Below are positions 21,072-31,301 of a stretch of DNA of 64,000 nt, piece by piece (position 1 is the first letter of the stretch; every line of letters starts with the position of its first letter). Position numbers and translations under genes: made by a program. The DNA is from Calliopum simillimum (lineage: Eukaryota; Arthropoda; Insecta; Diptera; Lauxaniidae), in NCBI GenBank assembly GCA_951812925.1, contig OX638372.1:52822028-52886027 (forward strand), written 5' to 3'. Under the pieces are notes generated by a model. The model did not search any database. It was not told the DNA's origin and worked only from the letters and a program-made list of their open reading frames with translations.

Positions 21072-21354
21072 ATAACATACATAGTACGTATACTTAAACC
21101 CTAACTTACTTCAATTCATTAAAATTAACAAACAATTAAAATTAATTAATGCTATTTTCACACCCATTCAAAGTTTATCAGATGCAATTATGCACTTTAG
21201 CTCGTTGCTATGGCACACTGAGAAAATTATATGTTATTTAATGAATTAAAGGTTGTTCAGTTTGTGAGTATAATCTTTTCATGTAAAATTGTGGGATTAA
21301 TGTTTGTCAAATGACTAAGCTTGGGAACTTTGAAAAATTTTTAAACCTATGTTT
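21072..21354. other. Spacer
   Basis: AT-rich; nothing recognised. Confidence 0.25.
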
Positions 21355-21497
21355 CTGTGGCAGGAAGGAAAAACTGCTTAAGTCGATTTTTGATTAGAAA
21401 GCAAAGCAGTTTAAATTTTGTTTTATATGTATAGAATTTATGTTGTCTTGCTCTTTTAACGAATATCGACTTAAGCAGTTTTTCCTTCCTAACACAG
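21355..21497. mobile_element. MITE, 143 bp
   Basis: Left CTGTGGCAGGAAGGAAAAAC then TGCTTAAGTCGAT, right ATCGACTTAAGCA then GTTTTTCCTTCCTAACACAG: an inverted repeat of about 33 bp with two mismatches. Middle is AT-rich. No coding capacity. Confidence 0.8.
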
Positions 21498-21615
21498 ATT
21501 TATAGCAGTTATCAATACCTACATAGAATTGTAAATTTTAAAAAAATTCTTCAAAAATGCAACTAAAATGATTGTAACATTTGAATTATATCAAATTAAG
21601 CTTTCATTAATAAAG

Positions 21616-22523
21616 GGTTTTTCAATAGGGACGCTATAAAAGTAGACCGATAGGGACGGCAAACGACGCCATATTTTTTCCCGCTCTCTTGACATTTCTC
21701 TTCAGTATGGTTTGCCATTTCATCATGGAAAGATATACGAGCCAAGAACGAATAGAAATTATTAAAATTTACTACCGAAATTCGGAGTCAGTGGCCTCAA
21801 CTTTAAGAGAGCTACGTCCAATTTATGATGAGGCTCATTTCTGGCTGTATGGCTTCGTCAATAAGCAAAATATGCATTATTGGTCAGGCAGCAATTTACA
21901 CGTACTCCATGAGATGCATTCCGAAAAAATTACGGTTTGGTGCGGTTTATGGGCTGGCGGCGTCATTGGGCCGTACTTCTTCCGTGATGATCAAGACCGG
22001 CACGTTACTGTGAATGGCAATCGCTACCGTTCAATGATAACCGAATATTTTTGGCCCGAATTGGATGATATGGACTTGGATAATATGTGGTTTCAACAGG
22101 ACGGCGCCACAAGCCACACAGCAAATGTCACAATCAATTTATTGAAAACCAAGTTTGGTGAACGTGTTATCTCACGAAATGACCCAGTCGATTGGCCGCC
22201 TCGGTCGTGCGATTTGACTCCGTTAGACTATTTCCTGTAGGGCTACGTCAAGTCTATAGTCTATGCCACCAAGCCAGCGACAATTGATGAACTTCGTACG
22301 AATATCGATCGTGATATTGCAGCAGTATCGGCCGATTTATGCTTGAAAACTGTCGAAAATTGGGTCAGCGTCTGGATTTCTGCAAGCGTGCCATGCAAAA
22401 GAAATCAAGTTCCATACATAATGGCATCAAATGTACTTTCACAGGAATAAAGAATTTCATTGATATAAAAAACCCTTTTTGTTTTATTTAAAAAAACTTT
22501 TGTAGCGCTCTTATTCAAAAACC
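21616..22523 (+). pseudogene. DD41D/rosa-like mariner transposon, internally deleted
   Basis: TIRs of about 28 bp bound it: left GGTTTTTCAATAGGGACGCT, right AGCGCTCTTATTCAAAAACC. An ATG at 21725 begins MERYTSQERIEIIKIYYRNS, the first HTH helices of a Tc1/mariner-type transposase. After RELRPIY (about 21822) the frame jumps directly to DEAHFWLYGFVNKQ, so roughly the second HTH and N-terminal catalytic region are deleted while the frame is kept. The acidic triad is visible: D in DEAHFWL, D in FQQDGATSHT, and D in LTPLDYFL, the latter two 41 residues apart, the spacing known for the DD41D (rosa) group. A Trp-to-stop (TAG) at 22238-22240 follows DYFL; similarity continues (GYVKS...) to about 22450. 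The transposase is non-functional, but the TIRs could still be recognised in trans. Confidence 0.8.
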
Positions 22524-22525
22524 GT

Positions 22526-22744
22526 ATACTAGAATCGCACAATGGTCAAAATGTGATCACAAATGTACTAAATAATTTTGGTACTTTTTTGACAGTTTTA
22601 GTAAATTTTTTGCAATTTGGTACAAAATAGAAAAGCTCACTTATCATCCCTGGTGCAATGACAAATGTGAAACGAAAAGAAAAGAAAAATTATGAAGTCA
22701 GTGTCAGTCAGCTTTTTGTCTTTCTCTTTGTGCTGTATCTATCC
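22526..22744 (+). repeat. Dispersed repeat family H, copy 1
   Basis: Near-complement of 27497-27724: shares TACTAGAA, AATGGTCAAAAT, CACAAATGTACTAAATAATT, TTTGGTACAAAATAGAAAA, ATCATCCCTG, ACAAATGTGAAACGAAAAGA and AGTCAGTGTCAGTCAGCTTT. No coding capacity. It abuts the right TIR of the DD41D element. Confidence 0.75.
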
Positions 22745-23075
22745 TCTTTTCAGGCATGGCAATCCTGATTTGAATTATTTTTTCACGTTTTAAAAACTAC
22801 TATTCATTGGCAATATGAAAAGAGTGCTGATGTTATCACTTTAAATATCAGAATATTTTTAGTTTTTTTTTTTCAAAAATGGTCTTCTTGAAGACTTTCG
22901 GTTAATGTAAGGGGGCGGAGTGGTCTGGTGAACCCAAAGTCATCGTGATACGTAAATGATTACCAACATTCCAAAGATTAGATATGTATCAACAAGAAAT
23001 TTTTACAGTTTCTAGCTTCATAGAAATCCTTATTTTAGTTTAGGGGTAGAAACTACCCCTCTGGGCCAATATGGG
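22745..23075 (-). repeat. Dispersed repeat family C, copy 2
   Basis: Reverse-oriented relative of 8146-8410, joined without a gap to family H. Confidence 0.65.
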
Positions 23076-23749
23076 TTAAGCGGCTTGTAGCTATTTTTCC
23101 AACAATCCGTTACAAAAATTTGTTTAATCTAAATTTATTTATTCTCAGTGTTTATGGGCAAACGTTTAATAACGATATTGACTTTTCTGTTTAAAGTTAA
23201 AATTGCAATTAATTAGTTCTCGCAACTATAAAAATTGCAACGATTGTAAGAGAAACTAAGTCATTAGCAGTCTCAGTAGGCGATTTTTTTTTTTTTTTTA
23301 AATTCAATTTTGCTTTAAAGTGCACAATTAGTGGCATCTAGTAGCAATTAATCACATTTCATAACAATGTTTGCTACTAAAAAAATGAATAGAATTTTTT
23401 TTGGATTCTGTGACAAAATATCAGGACAAAATCGCGGTCAAGAAATAAAATTGCAAGTTTTTTCTGGGATGGTCCTCGCTTGTTGATTACACAAGCACAC
23501 ACAATCGTATCGAATAGTCATAATCTTTTTTACTAAATTATACCCTTAAATATTTTCAACTAGACCCCAACTTTCAGAGTTTTTACCCTTTGAAGTAAAC
23601 GTATCTCGACCGCCATACAAATAAATAAATTTTATTCGTAGGGGAGAACCGTTCTATGAAAAAAAAAAAAAAACACTTGAAAACTTTATGCCTTCACTTC
23701 GAAGGTAAATAACTCCGGCAGTGAGGATCCAATCGGAAAAGTTTAAAAA
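23076..23749. other. Spacer
   Basis: AT-rich; a T run at 23286 and A run at 23658. Block 23560-23740 (GAAGGTAAATAACTCCGGC, CAATCGGAAAAG) faintly resembles the 35.1-35.4 kb foldback-like region. No gene recognised. Confidence 0.3.
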
Positions 23750-24029
23750 TATATATTAAATGCATTTTATGCCTAGCACACTTATTTCGTAAGATGCTTT
23801 CCTCTTGAGTAAAACAAGATTTTTATCTGCTGCGGGCGTTCAAAAGCCAAAAACTCCCATGCAGCGTACGAATATCAACTTGAGTCATACATCATTTTAA
23901 AGCTTATAAATTATGTCTTAATTTAAAGTACTTTTAAAAAAATCGAAAGGGGGTTTTTTTAAAAAAAATTCAAAAGTATTTTTAAGTGTTAAAAATTTTG
24001 ATGAACACTTGGCGTGGAGTGCTTCATAT
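23750..24029. repeat. Single arm of the foldback family (partial copy)
   Basis: Aligns with the right arm of the 28390-29645 element: GCATTTTATGCCT.G.ACACTT, TTTCGTAAGATGCTTTCCT, TTGAGTAAAA.AAGATTTTT, CAAAAGCCAAAA.CTCCCAT, CATACATCATTTTAAAGCT and ends GGCGTGGAGTGCTTCATAT. Internally shortened before the end and lacking the opposite arm. Confidence 0.7.
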
Positions 24030-24183
24030 CGTCCCCTTTCAGCCTTAACCACGTAACTGCAATTTTTTTTAATCTTCGAAAAAATTTGTCAATACGTTAC
24101 GTGAAGGCCTCTGACAAATTTCCGATAAAAAATAAAAATTAAAAAAAGTTTGTAGTTACGTGGTTAAGGCTGAAAGGGGACGA
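24030..24183. mobile_element. MITE, 154 bp, 45-bp TIRs
   Basis: Left CGTCCCCTTTCAGCCTTAAC then CACGTAACT, right AGTTACGTG then GTTAAGGCTGAAAGGGGACG, with ATAT on both sides. It lies exactly at the end of the foldback arm. No coding capacity. Confidence 0.85.
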
Positions 24184-24257
24184 TATATAAAATATATATA
24201 AAATGTACTCCTGAGGAGTTATAGGGTTAAACTGATTTTCTGACTTATTTTACAAAA
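24184..24257. other. Short spacer with CTCCTGAGGAGTTATAGG
   Basis: Contains an inverted version of the CTGATTTTCTGACTT / AAGTCAGAAAATCAG word that begins repeat family E at 33285. Confidence 0.3.
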
Positions 24258-24918
24258 AACTAGTAAGGGTGTTACCTTTGGCCTGGCCAAACAATTAATA
24301 CCCTACACAGCAGTATTTTGAAAATTTTGCTTATATGGGAGGTGCCACGCCCTCTTGTCCGAATTCATCCAGTTTTTTATCAGAGCTTGCATTTATAGTT
24401 CTTAGTATTTGAGTAAAATTTGGTTGGATTATCTCAAAAAATGTTTTCAGTATAGTGTTTTGAAGCTTTTGCTTATATGAGATGTGCCACGCCCTCTTGT
24501 CTGAATCCGCCCAGTTTTGCTTAGAGCTAGCGCTTACAATTTCTAGTATTTATGTGTATTTTGGTTGCATTATCGTGAAAAATATTCCTAAAGTTGCATT
24601 TTGAAATATTTTTTGTATGGACGGTAGGCGTGTCCGTTGACCCATTTCGCTTGTTTTCAATCCCCCGAGCTAACTTTGACGACGGAGGCTGCGTATCAAA
24701 TTTCATTGAATTATCTTGCTTAGTTTTCCCAAAAAATGTATTTCCACACACAGCCAGCCAGCCTGCCAGCCACCCAGCCAGACAGACGGACATGGTTATA
24801 TCGACTCAGGAGGTGACGCTGATCAAGAATATATATACTTTTCTTTATCTGCCACGCCTCCTTCTCTGCGTTACAAACGGAAGGACAAAGTGAATATACT
24901 CTGGGTGTAGGGTATAAA
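24258..24918 (-). repeat. Family A, complete reverse copy
   Basis: Reads in reverse: AACTAGTAAGGGTG, GGCCTGGCCAAA, AATACCCTACAC at its 3' end, and GTGTAGGGTATAAA at its 5' end (24918). Internal monomers and the TCCGTCTG-type block match the 17.4-kb copy. The small frame corresponding to 17534-17743 is again open here (24527-24793, minus). Confidence 0.8.
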
Positions 24919-24921
24919 AAA

Positions 24922-25589
24922 GTTCTTGAATGACCCTAACGTTTTAGAGAAAATATTTTGAATGCCAAAGTTTTAGCTAATTGTATGAGCTTTTAGATAG
25001 TGCATATGGCTTATAGGGCTTAAAATGATTTCGTAGTTTTCCTATTTTTTGACTTTGGCGGCCATTTTAGTAAGAAACATATCCTTTTCTATTTTTTTTT
25101 TTTCAAATTCTCGTTAAATTTCCTATAATTCGGTAGTACATTTGTCATACCAAGTTTTTAAGTTGACGTCGGAAGAAATATTTTCCTATGTAACATACGG
25201 GCTACTCGCATGCGTTATGATGTGCGAGCTGCACGTGCTGTCTTTTATCTACTAGAGCAGTCAAACGGATTGTTTTTGAAAAGTATTTTTTTCTGACTAC
25301 AAAGAAACAAATTTGTAAGAAAAGTGTAATGCCAAAATAAAGAAAATTTAACGAGGATTTCAAAAAAAAATAATAAAAGGATATGTAAGTATGACATTTT
25401 TCATACTAAAATGGTCATCAATGTGAAAAAATAGGAAAAAATGATTAAAATATCAACTTTAAAGGTCCAGAGCTTTGCGAAACCCTTTTAAACCCTATAA
25501 ACTATATACATTATCTAAAAGCTCATACTATTAGCTAAAACTTTGCAATAAAAATGTTTTCTCTAAAACGTTAGGATGATCCAAGAAAT
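24922..25589. mobile_element. TIR element with ~130-bp arms
   Basis: Left arm TTCTTGAATGACCCTAACG, TTTTAGAGAAAA, AAAGTTTTAGCTAAT, TATGAGCTTTTAGATA; right arm is the near-complement ending CGTTAGGATGATCCAAGAA. Further inside, GGATATG/CATATCC and CCATTTTAGTA/TACTAAAATGG also pair, so the arms extend further with decay. Middle holds a less AT-rich stretch (25195-25250). No transposase motif. Confidence 0.75.
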
Positions 25590-25594
25590 TTTTT

Positions 25595-25735
25595 TTTGTA
25601 AAACAAGTCAGAAAACTCCTCAGGGGTACATTTAAGACCCCCCAGGTGCGATTTTTGTTTGTCAAGGCCTCCTCTATCACCTCCCAGAATCTTCGTAACC
25701 TGCTGCGATGCACCCTTTATAATATTATTTTTTAT
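25595..25735 (+). repeat. Dispersed repeat family E, copy 1
   Basis: Aligns directly with 33285-33425: ACAAGTCAGAAAA, CTCCT.AGGGGT, CCCCCAGGTGC, ATTTTTGTT, CTCTATCACCTC and CGTAACCT. Confidence 0.65.
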
Positions 25736-25908
25736 TTTTTGCAACTAAGCGTATTTTTAGAATGGGATTTTTTTTAAATGCATGTATTTTATGCAATATT
25801 TATTTATTTAGGTGTCAAATTTATAACAGAAATAAAACATCAACAGATACTTATTTTGTAGTGGACATGACTATATAACAAAAATCAAGTTCATATATAT
25901 ATATACAT
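25736..25908. other. AT-rich spacer with (TA)n
   Basis: (TA)n near 25893-25905; nothing else. Confidence 0.3.
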
Positions 25909-26342
25909 TAGGGCGAGTCAAATTCTTTTGGCGAGTTGCGTACCCTCTCAGGGTTTCCTTTGGATCATTTTAAGAATTTTTGCCCAATAAACCATACCTC
26001 TAAAATGAATTTCGAGCCTCCCTATTTTTAAATGTATTTTCCTCAAAAAAGACGATAAATTCCAAAAAATTTACGGAAGCGCCCTCTGACGGTACTTAAA
26101 AGTAAAAATAAATGCCAAAAATGGATTCTTCAATCCCAAAAACCCCCAGATACACATTTAGCTTTTTCATACAACATCTGATTCACTTTTTCGAAGAAAA
26201 CCCATCTTAAAAAATTGGGAGGCTCGAAACTCATTTTAGAGGTATGGTTTCTTGGGCGAAAATACTTATAATGCTCCAAAGAACACCGTGGGGAGGTACG
26301 CAACATCGAATTTTTCAGCGCCTAAAAATTGACCTGCCCTAA
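25909..26342. mobile_element. MITE, 434 bp, with ATAC target duplication
   Basis: Left ATTAGGGCGAGTCAAATTC..TTGCGTACC, right GGTACGCAA...AATTGACCTGCCCTAAT. Further in, CCATACCTCTAAAATGA/TCATTTTAGAGGTATGG and CGAGCCTCCC/GGGAGGCTCG pair exactly, so arms reach about 145 bp. ATAC immediately precedes the left end and immediately follows the right end. No coding capacity. Confidence 0.85.
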
Positions 26343-26375
26343 TATACACGCTGCTCCAAGATAAAATGTATTGCA

Positions 26376-26722
26376 TGTACATTAGACCGGCCGCAGCTTG
26401 TATGGAAAAAATTAAAATCGGAAATTTATAAATATTTGTTACTAAATATATGAGGTTTGATGTAACAAATAATACCTGAAATTTTCAGCTTGATTTGAAT
26501 ATGCATAGTCGTGCCTAGTGGGGTCGAAAGTACCCACATACCATCGGAAATTTTGATATGTGGGTACTTTCGACCCCACTAGACACGACTAGGAATATTC
26601 AAATCAAGCTGAAAATTTCAGGTATTATTTGTTACATCAAACCTCATATATTTAGTAACAAATATTTATAAATTTCCGATTTTAATTTTTTTCCATACAA
26701 GCTGCGGCCGGTCTAATGTACA
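26376..26722. mobile_element. Near-perfect 347-bp palindrome (foldback MITE)
   Basis: Arms of about 165 nt (26376-26540 and 26557-26722) are complementary almost without mismatch, from TGTACATTAGACCGGCCGCA at the left end to TGCGGCCGGTCTAATGTACA at the right, around a 16-nt loop (CCATCGGAAATTTTGA). Such high arm identity suggests recent origin or gene conversion between arms. No coding capacity. Confidence 0.9.
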
Positions 26723-27496
26723 TATGTTTACATGTCGGCCAAATGTTGCAAAATAAATCATTTTTTAAAAACTGAATTTATTTTCATTTCTGCAATTTGA
26801 TTGCTTTTGATATGTTTTTGGCGCCGCTTTTGTAACAACAACAGCAAAACAATTTCTGTCAGCAACATATGAGCCATCATTATTATTTTTATTTTTAAAA
26901 TTTTTTCTTTTTAATTTTTCTCTCAAGCATACGAGTATTCTTATTACAAAAGTTAAGCTAAATTTCACGCGTGCAATCATTTTAAAATAACAAAATGTCT
27001 GCTGTGATATTCAACAAATGTTTATCCTTAACGTTGTTGACTTGCTCTTTGATGTTCCTCAACAATATCTCTCCTCAACTCATTTGCGGTCGTACTACAT
27101 TCATTCATATTCTTCAAATTTTTCAGCAAAGTTTGTCTTTCACGCCTTATAAAATAATTGTAATTGAAATTTTCCACATTGATGAAAACATTTTTATACA
27201 GTTTGTTTTTGTAACACACGAGAATGTATGTACATTAGGGATATAACTTTTAACAATTTTTTCGAAAATTTAATTTTACATGGCCAAATTTGTATATTAG
27301 TACGCAAGACAAAAATTTGTCCTACCTCTTTTACTATGCTAGAAATGGAGCAAGATTTTGAATTATACACCATTAGAAAGGTATTTGTGTGTAAATTTGC
27401 ATAAAAATAAAATTGTTTGAATATTTTGACTTTAAGTCAGTTAAAATTTAATACAAATTTTTCAACATTAACAATAACAAAATACACGGTCACACA
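26723..27496. other. Spacer
   Basis: AT-rich; two open frames of 60-90 codons overlap here on opposite strands without recognisable motifs. Poly-T and (CAA)n words. Could be host intronic sequence. Confidence 0.3.
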
Positions 27497-27724
27497 CAGT
27501 TGAAAGAAGGATAAAGCATAAAGAGAAAAGCAAAAAGCTGACTGACACTGACTTCATGTTTTTTGTTTTCTTTTCGTTTCATATTTGTCATTGGATCAGG
27601 GATGATAAATGAAATTTTCTATTTTGTACCAAATAGCAAAAAAAGTACTAAAGCTGTTCAAAAAGTGCCAAAATAATTTAGTACATTTGTGTTCAAATTT
27701 TGACCATTGGGCAGTTCTAGTATC
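27497..27724 (-). repeat. Dispersed repeat family H, copy 2
   Basis: Reverse of 22526-22744; the two copies face each other over 4.7 kb. Confidence 0.75.
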
Positions 27725-27953
27725 AAACAAATAGCCGAAATATAAAAATACATATTTTTGAACGCTTTTAACTTTAATTTTTTAACGAAGAAGTTTAAAG
27801 TTTTTTAAGCTTTTGAGAAAAGTTTTGCTTCAAAGTTCTGTTTCATGTTCCATTATACTTTCTACACTAATTCAAAATATTTATTAAAAAATGTTTTTTA
27901 TTTTGATGCTTATTCAATTGTTTTTATTTTATTCTTTTCTTTTTTCATTACAG
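27725..27953 (+). other. Intron end with polypyrimidine tract
   Basis: The last 45 nt are dominated by T with a few C and end in TTTTTTCATTACAG, one of the best 3' splice sites in the window. Confidence 0.5.
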
Positions 27954-27975
27954 CAATGTCCGCAGTAGTTAAATG
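27954..27975 (+). CDS. Candidate 22-nt micro-exon with start codon
   Basis: Between a strong acceptor (TTTCATTACAG, ending 27953) and a strong donor (AAATG|GTAAGTG, 27975/27976) lies CAATGTCCGCAGTAGTTAAA followed by TG. It encodes MSAVVK plus two bases (TG) of the next codon, which would give Cys or Trp. The preceding leader exon (to 1274) could supply either untranslated RNA or, by direct joining, an in-frame upstream extension of five residues. The next exon might be 52094-52208, where TG is completed by C and the frame stays open. I do not recognise the protein. The splice signals are seen; exon use is inferred. Confidence 0.45.
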
Positions 27976-28389
27976 GTAAGTGTTTCAAGACACATCTACA
28001 GATTAAAACTTCATTAAATGCGTAATGCTTTACATTTAAGTAAGTATTGATTAAGACTTGAATATATCTACGTACTTGTTGTTAATTCCAATGCTACTGG
28101 CTATGTTGCCACTCACTCAATCAGTTATTATCTTGTTAATAAAGTCAGATTTGCACTCACTTGAGCAGAAAATGTTTATTTGCTCGTGTCAATTAAAATG
28201 ACACACGGAAAATGCCATGACTACAAACCGACAAACAATGGGGGACAAATACTTCTTACTACACAAAGTAACGCTATCGAAGCTTAAGTATTATATCAAA
28301 AGACCCTGTAGGGAATAGAACAGAAAAAAGCGTTTTAAGTTCTTTGAAATTCATTTTTTGAATGGGATTGTGAAGTTTTCTGCATCAAT
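27976..28389 (+). other. Intron sequence after the micro-exon
   Basis: Moderately complex sequence, no repeat partner found, so it may be original host intron. Confidence 0.35.
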
Positions 28390-29645
28390 ATATGAAGCAA
28401 TCCACGCCAAGTGTACCAGCTCAAAATTTTTTTTTCTCCGATTTCGCTCAAATATGGTAGATGGTAGATCCAGTGTGCAAGAACAACAATCCGGGAAGAT
28501 TTGGTCCTAGTACCATTTGTTGTTAAAATACAGGGTGTTGAAGTTGGCGTTTTTAGTCATTTTCAGGAAAAGGGTGTTATTTAAATAGTTTATAGCTTAC
28601 GCTAAAGTTTGTAAAATGATTAATCTAAGTTGCTGGTCCTATTCATTTTGAAGTGTTCTTTTTATAAAAAAATATTTCTTGGTGAAAAAATATTTTTTTT
28701 CACCAAAATTTTTTACACTTAAAAATACTTTTGAATTTTTTAAAAAAAACCCCCTTAGATTTTTTTTTAGATGTACTTTAAATTACAGCATAATTTGTAA
28801 GCTTTGAAATGATGTATGACTCAAAATGGGATTCGGACGCTAAATGGGAGTTTTTGGCTTTTGGACGCACGCGGAAGGCAAAAATCTTTTTTTACTCAAG
28901 AGGAAAGCTCTTACGTAAAAAGTTTACAAGACAAAAAATGCTTAGAATCGTCCAAACAATACGTGTGATTTTTTTAGATTTTTTTTGGAAACTTTTTGTT
29001 TTTGAATAATTTTTTTTGCGAAATTTTTTCAAAAATTACTCAAAAAAATTTTTTTTAACTTTCCAAAAAACTCCCAAAAAATTTCAAATTTATTTCCTTG
29101 ATGATTCTAAGCATTTTATGCCTGGTACACTTTTTTCGTAAGATGCTTTCCTATTGAGTAAAAAAAGATTTTTGCCTTCCGCGGGAGTCCAAAGCCAAAA
29201 GCTCCCATTTAGCGTCCGAATCCCATCTTGTGTCATACATCATTTTAAAGCTAATAAATTATGCTTTAATTTAAAGTACTTCTAGAAAAAATCTAAGGGG
29301 GGTTTTTTAAAAAAAATTCAAAAGTATTTTTAAGTGTAAAAAATTATGGTGAAAGATATTTTTTTCACCAAGAAATATTTTTTTATAAAAAGAACACTTC
29401 AAAATTAATGGGACCAGTAACTTAGATTTATCAATTTACAAACTTTAGTGCAAGCTTTAAATTTTTGAAAAAACACCCTTTTCATGAAAATTGCTAAAAA
29501 CACCAACTTCAACACCCTGTATTTTAACAACAAATGGTACTAGGACCAAATCTTGCACACTGGATCTACCATCTACCATATTTGAGCGAAATCGGAGAAA
29601 AAAAAATTTTGAGCTGGTACACTTGACGTGGATTGTTTCATATGT
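28390..29645. mobile_element. Foldback element, copy 1: ~600-bp inverted arms
   Basis: Almost the whole 1.26 kb is two inverted arms. Left: TATGAAGCAATCCACGCCAA then GTGTACCAGCTCAAAATTT; right: AAATTTTGAGCTGGTACACT then TGACGTGGATTGTTTCATA. Pairing continues through TACCATTTGTTGTTAAAATA, CAGGGTGTTGAAGTTGG, AAAAATACTTTTGAATTTTT, TAAATGGGAGTTTTTGGCTT and AGCTCT/TCTTACG blocks to the middle near 29010. A second copy lies at 48273-49267 and a single arm at 23750-24029. No credible ORF. The structure matches foldback (FB/Galileo-like) elements in general; relationship to those is not established. Confidence 0.85.
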
Positions 29646-30521
29646 AGATAACTAGACATCTACATAGTTTTAAACCGACGATATATTGCAACATATTTCG
29701 GACGAATATTAGCAAAGCAAATCAAACCATCTGAACTGTATTCTACACTTATTGGCTTTGTATTATAAAAAGAGCTGTCCGGTTTAGTAAAACTATAAAC
29801 TTTGGTTTTTTATAGATAAAGTTTTGAATCAACTTATTAATATTTTTATCTTAAAAAGTTTAAAGTTTTTGTAAACTTTTATATAAAGAACTTTAAAGTT
29901 GCAGTCCGACTTTGCCTACAAAAAATGGTTTGAAAACATTCTTCTTATATAATAAAATTTTTTCTGAAAAACTCATGCTGAAATTTTATACATGGCACTT
30001 TGCCGCAGCCAACACTGAGGCTACTCCTCTGATATGCAAAATATTTTATGACAAATATTTTTTCTACTGGGTGATTGCATAGCTTATTCATCTTTAGAAA
30101 AATTCAAGCGATAAGTCATAGAAAATCAGAAAAGAAAACGCTAGCATACCAGATTATATGTTTCACACAATTACATTTTTTATAAGTGACAATATTTAGA
30201 GACATTCTTATTGTTTGCAAACAATTGGAAAAACTGAAATTTTTAGGAATATTCAAAATTTGTTTTTAATTATATTTTACTTAAAATTTTAAATATTTCT
30301 TTGGGTATCCAAAAATTTAAGCAATTGTTGTTGAAGTTATCAAGTTTTTGTGGATTACTCTTAAGAAAGAAAAGGTCGAGATATTTTTAGCAATGTCTTA
30401 GTAATCGAAATTAAAATTAAAGCAATTTCTTTATATATACCATAATTAACAAATGATATAGTTTCTAATGTGAGCTTTGGATGGAAAAGCATACAACAAA
30501 AAATCCTAATGGGTAAAATCT
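29646..30521. other. Spacer
   Basis: AT-rich, no repeat partner noticed, no gene. Confidence 0.25.
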
Positions 30522-31012
30522 GGCGTTAGGAAGTAAAGGTTATAACGCCTAAGAGAAAAACGAAATTACGCCCAAAAAATATGAAATAACGCCCAAAAAC
30601 AAAAACGAAATAACGGCCAAATTATTTTCACATCAATTAAGGCGATAATCATTTTGGAAATAATGCCCAAAATTTGTGTTTTATTTCGTTTTGTTTTTGG
30701 GCGTTATTTCCAAAATGATTATCGCCCAAATTTATATGAAAAAAGTTTGGGCGCTATTTTGATTTTGTTTTTGGGCGATATTTCATATTTTTTGAGCGTT
30801 ATTTCGTTTTAATTTTGAGCGTTGTTACGTTACATTTTATTTTTTGGGCGTTATTTCGTTTTTTTTTTTGGGCGTTATTTCGTTTTTTAAAAATAAAATT
30901 TTTGGGCGATGTTTTCAAAATGATTATCGCCCAAATTTATATGAAAATAATTTGGGCGGTATTTCGTTTTTGCTTTTGGGCGTTATTTCATAGGGCATTA
31001 TTTCCTAACGCC
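30522..31012. mobile_element. Mutator-like non-autonomous element with 9-bp TSD
   Basis: Ends GGCGTTAGGAA (left) and TTCCTAACGCC (right), flanked on both sides by the direct repeat GTAAAATCT (30513-30521 and 31013-31021). A 9-bp duplication is typical of Mutator/MULE transposons. The interior is built from iterations of GGGCGTTATTTCGTTTTT in both orientations, plus two copies of AAAATGATTATCGCCCAAAT. Frames through it (for example 30815-31072) are repeats of FWALFRF and not a gene. Confidence 0.85.
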
Positions 31013-31021
31013 GTAAAATCT

Positions 31022-31301
31022 GTCATATCATTCGCAAATCTCAACCCTGTTCGTAAGCTCTTGACTTCTTGACTTTAATTTTTTACTTATATTGAGCCCT
31101 AACCGCCAAAATGACTTAACAAACACTATTTCAGAATTTCATTTTTTGATATGCGTCTTCCCTTCAAATTTTATAACAGTAAAAAGTTTTTTTTTTCTCG
31201 ATTTTCGAAATGCGCCATATGCGAAAAGATGCTCCATAATATACTTAATAAAAAATATTATCGGGACTTTATGATATTTAAATGTTTTGTACTACCGCAC
31301 A
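31022..31301. other. Spacer
   Basis: Nothing recognised. Confidence 0.25.

Noticed and set aside
30815..31072. 85-codon frame with FWALFRF repeats
   Set aside because: It is the translation of the GGGCGTTATTTCG iterations inside the Mutator-like element.
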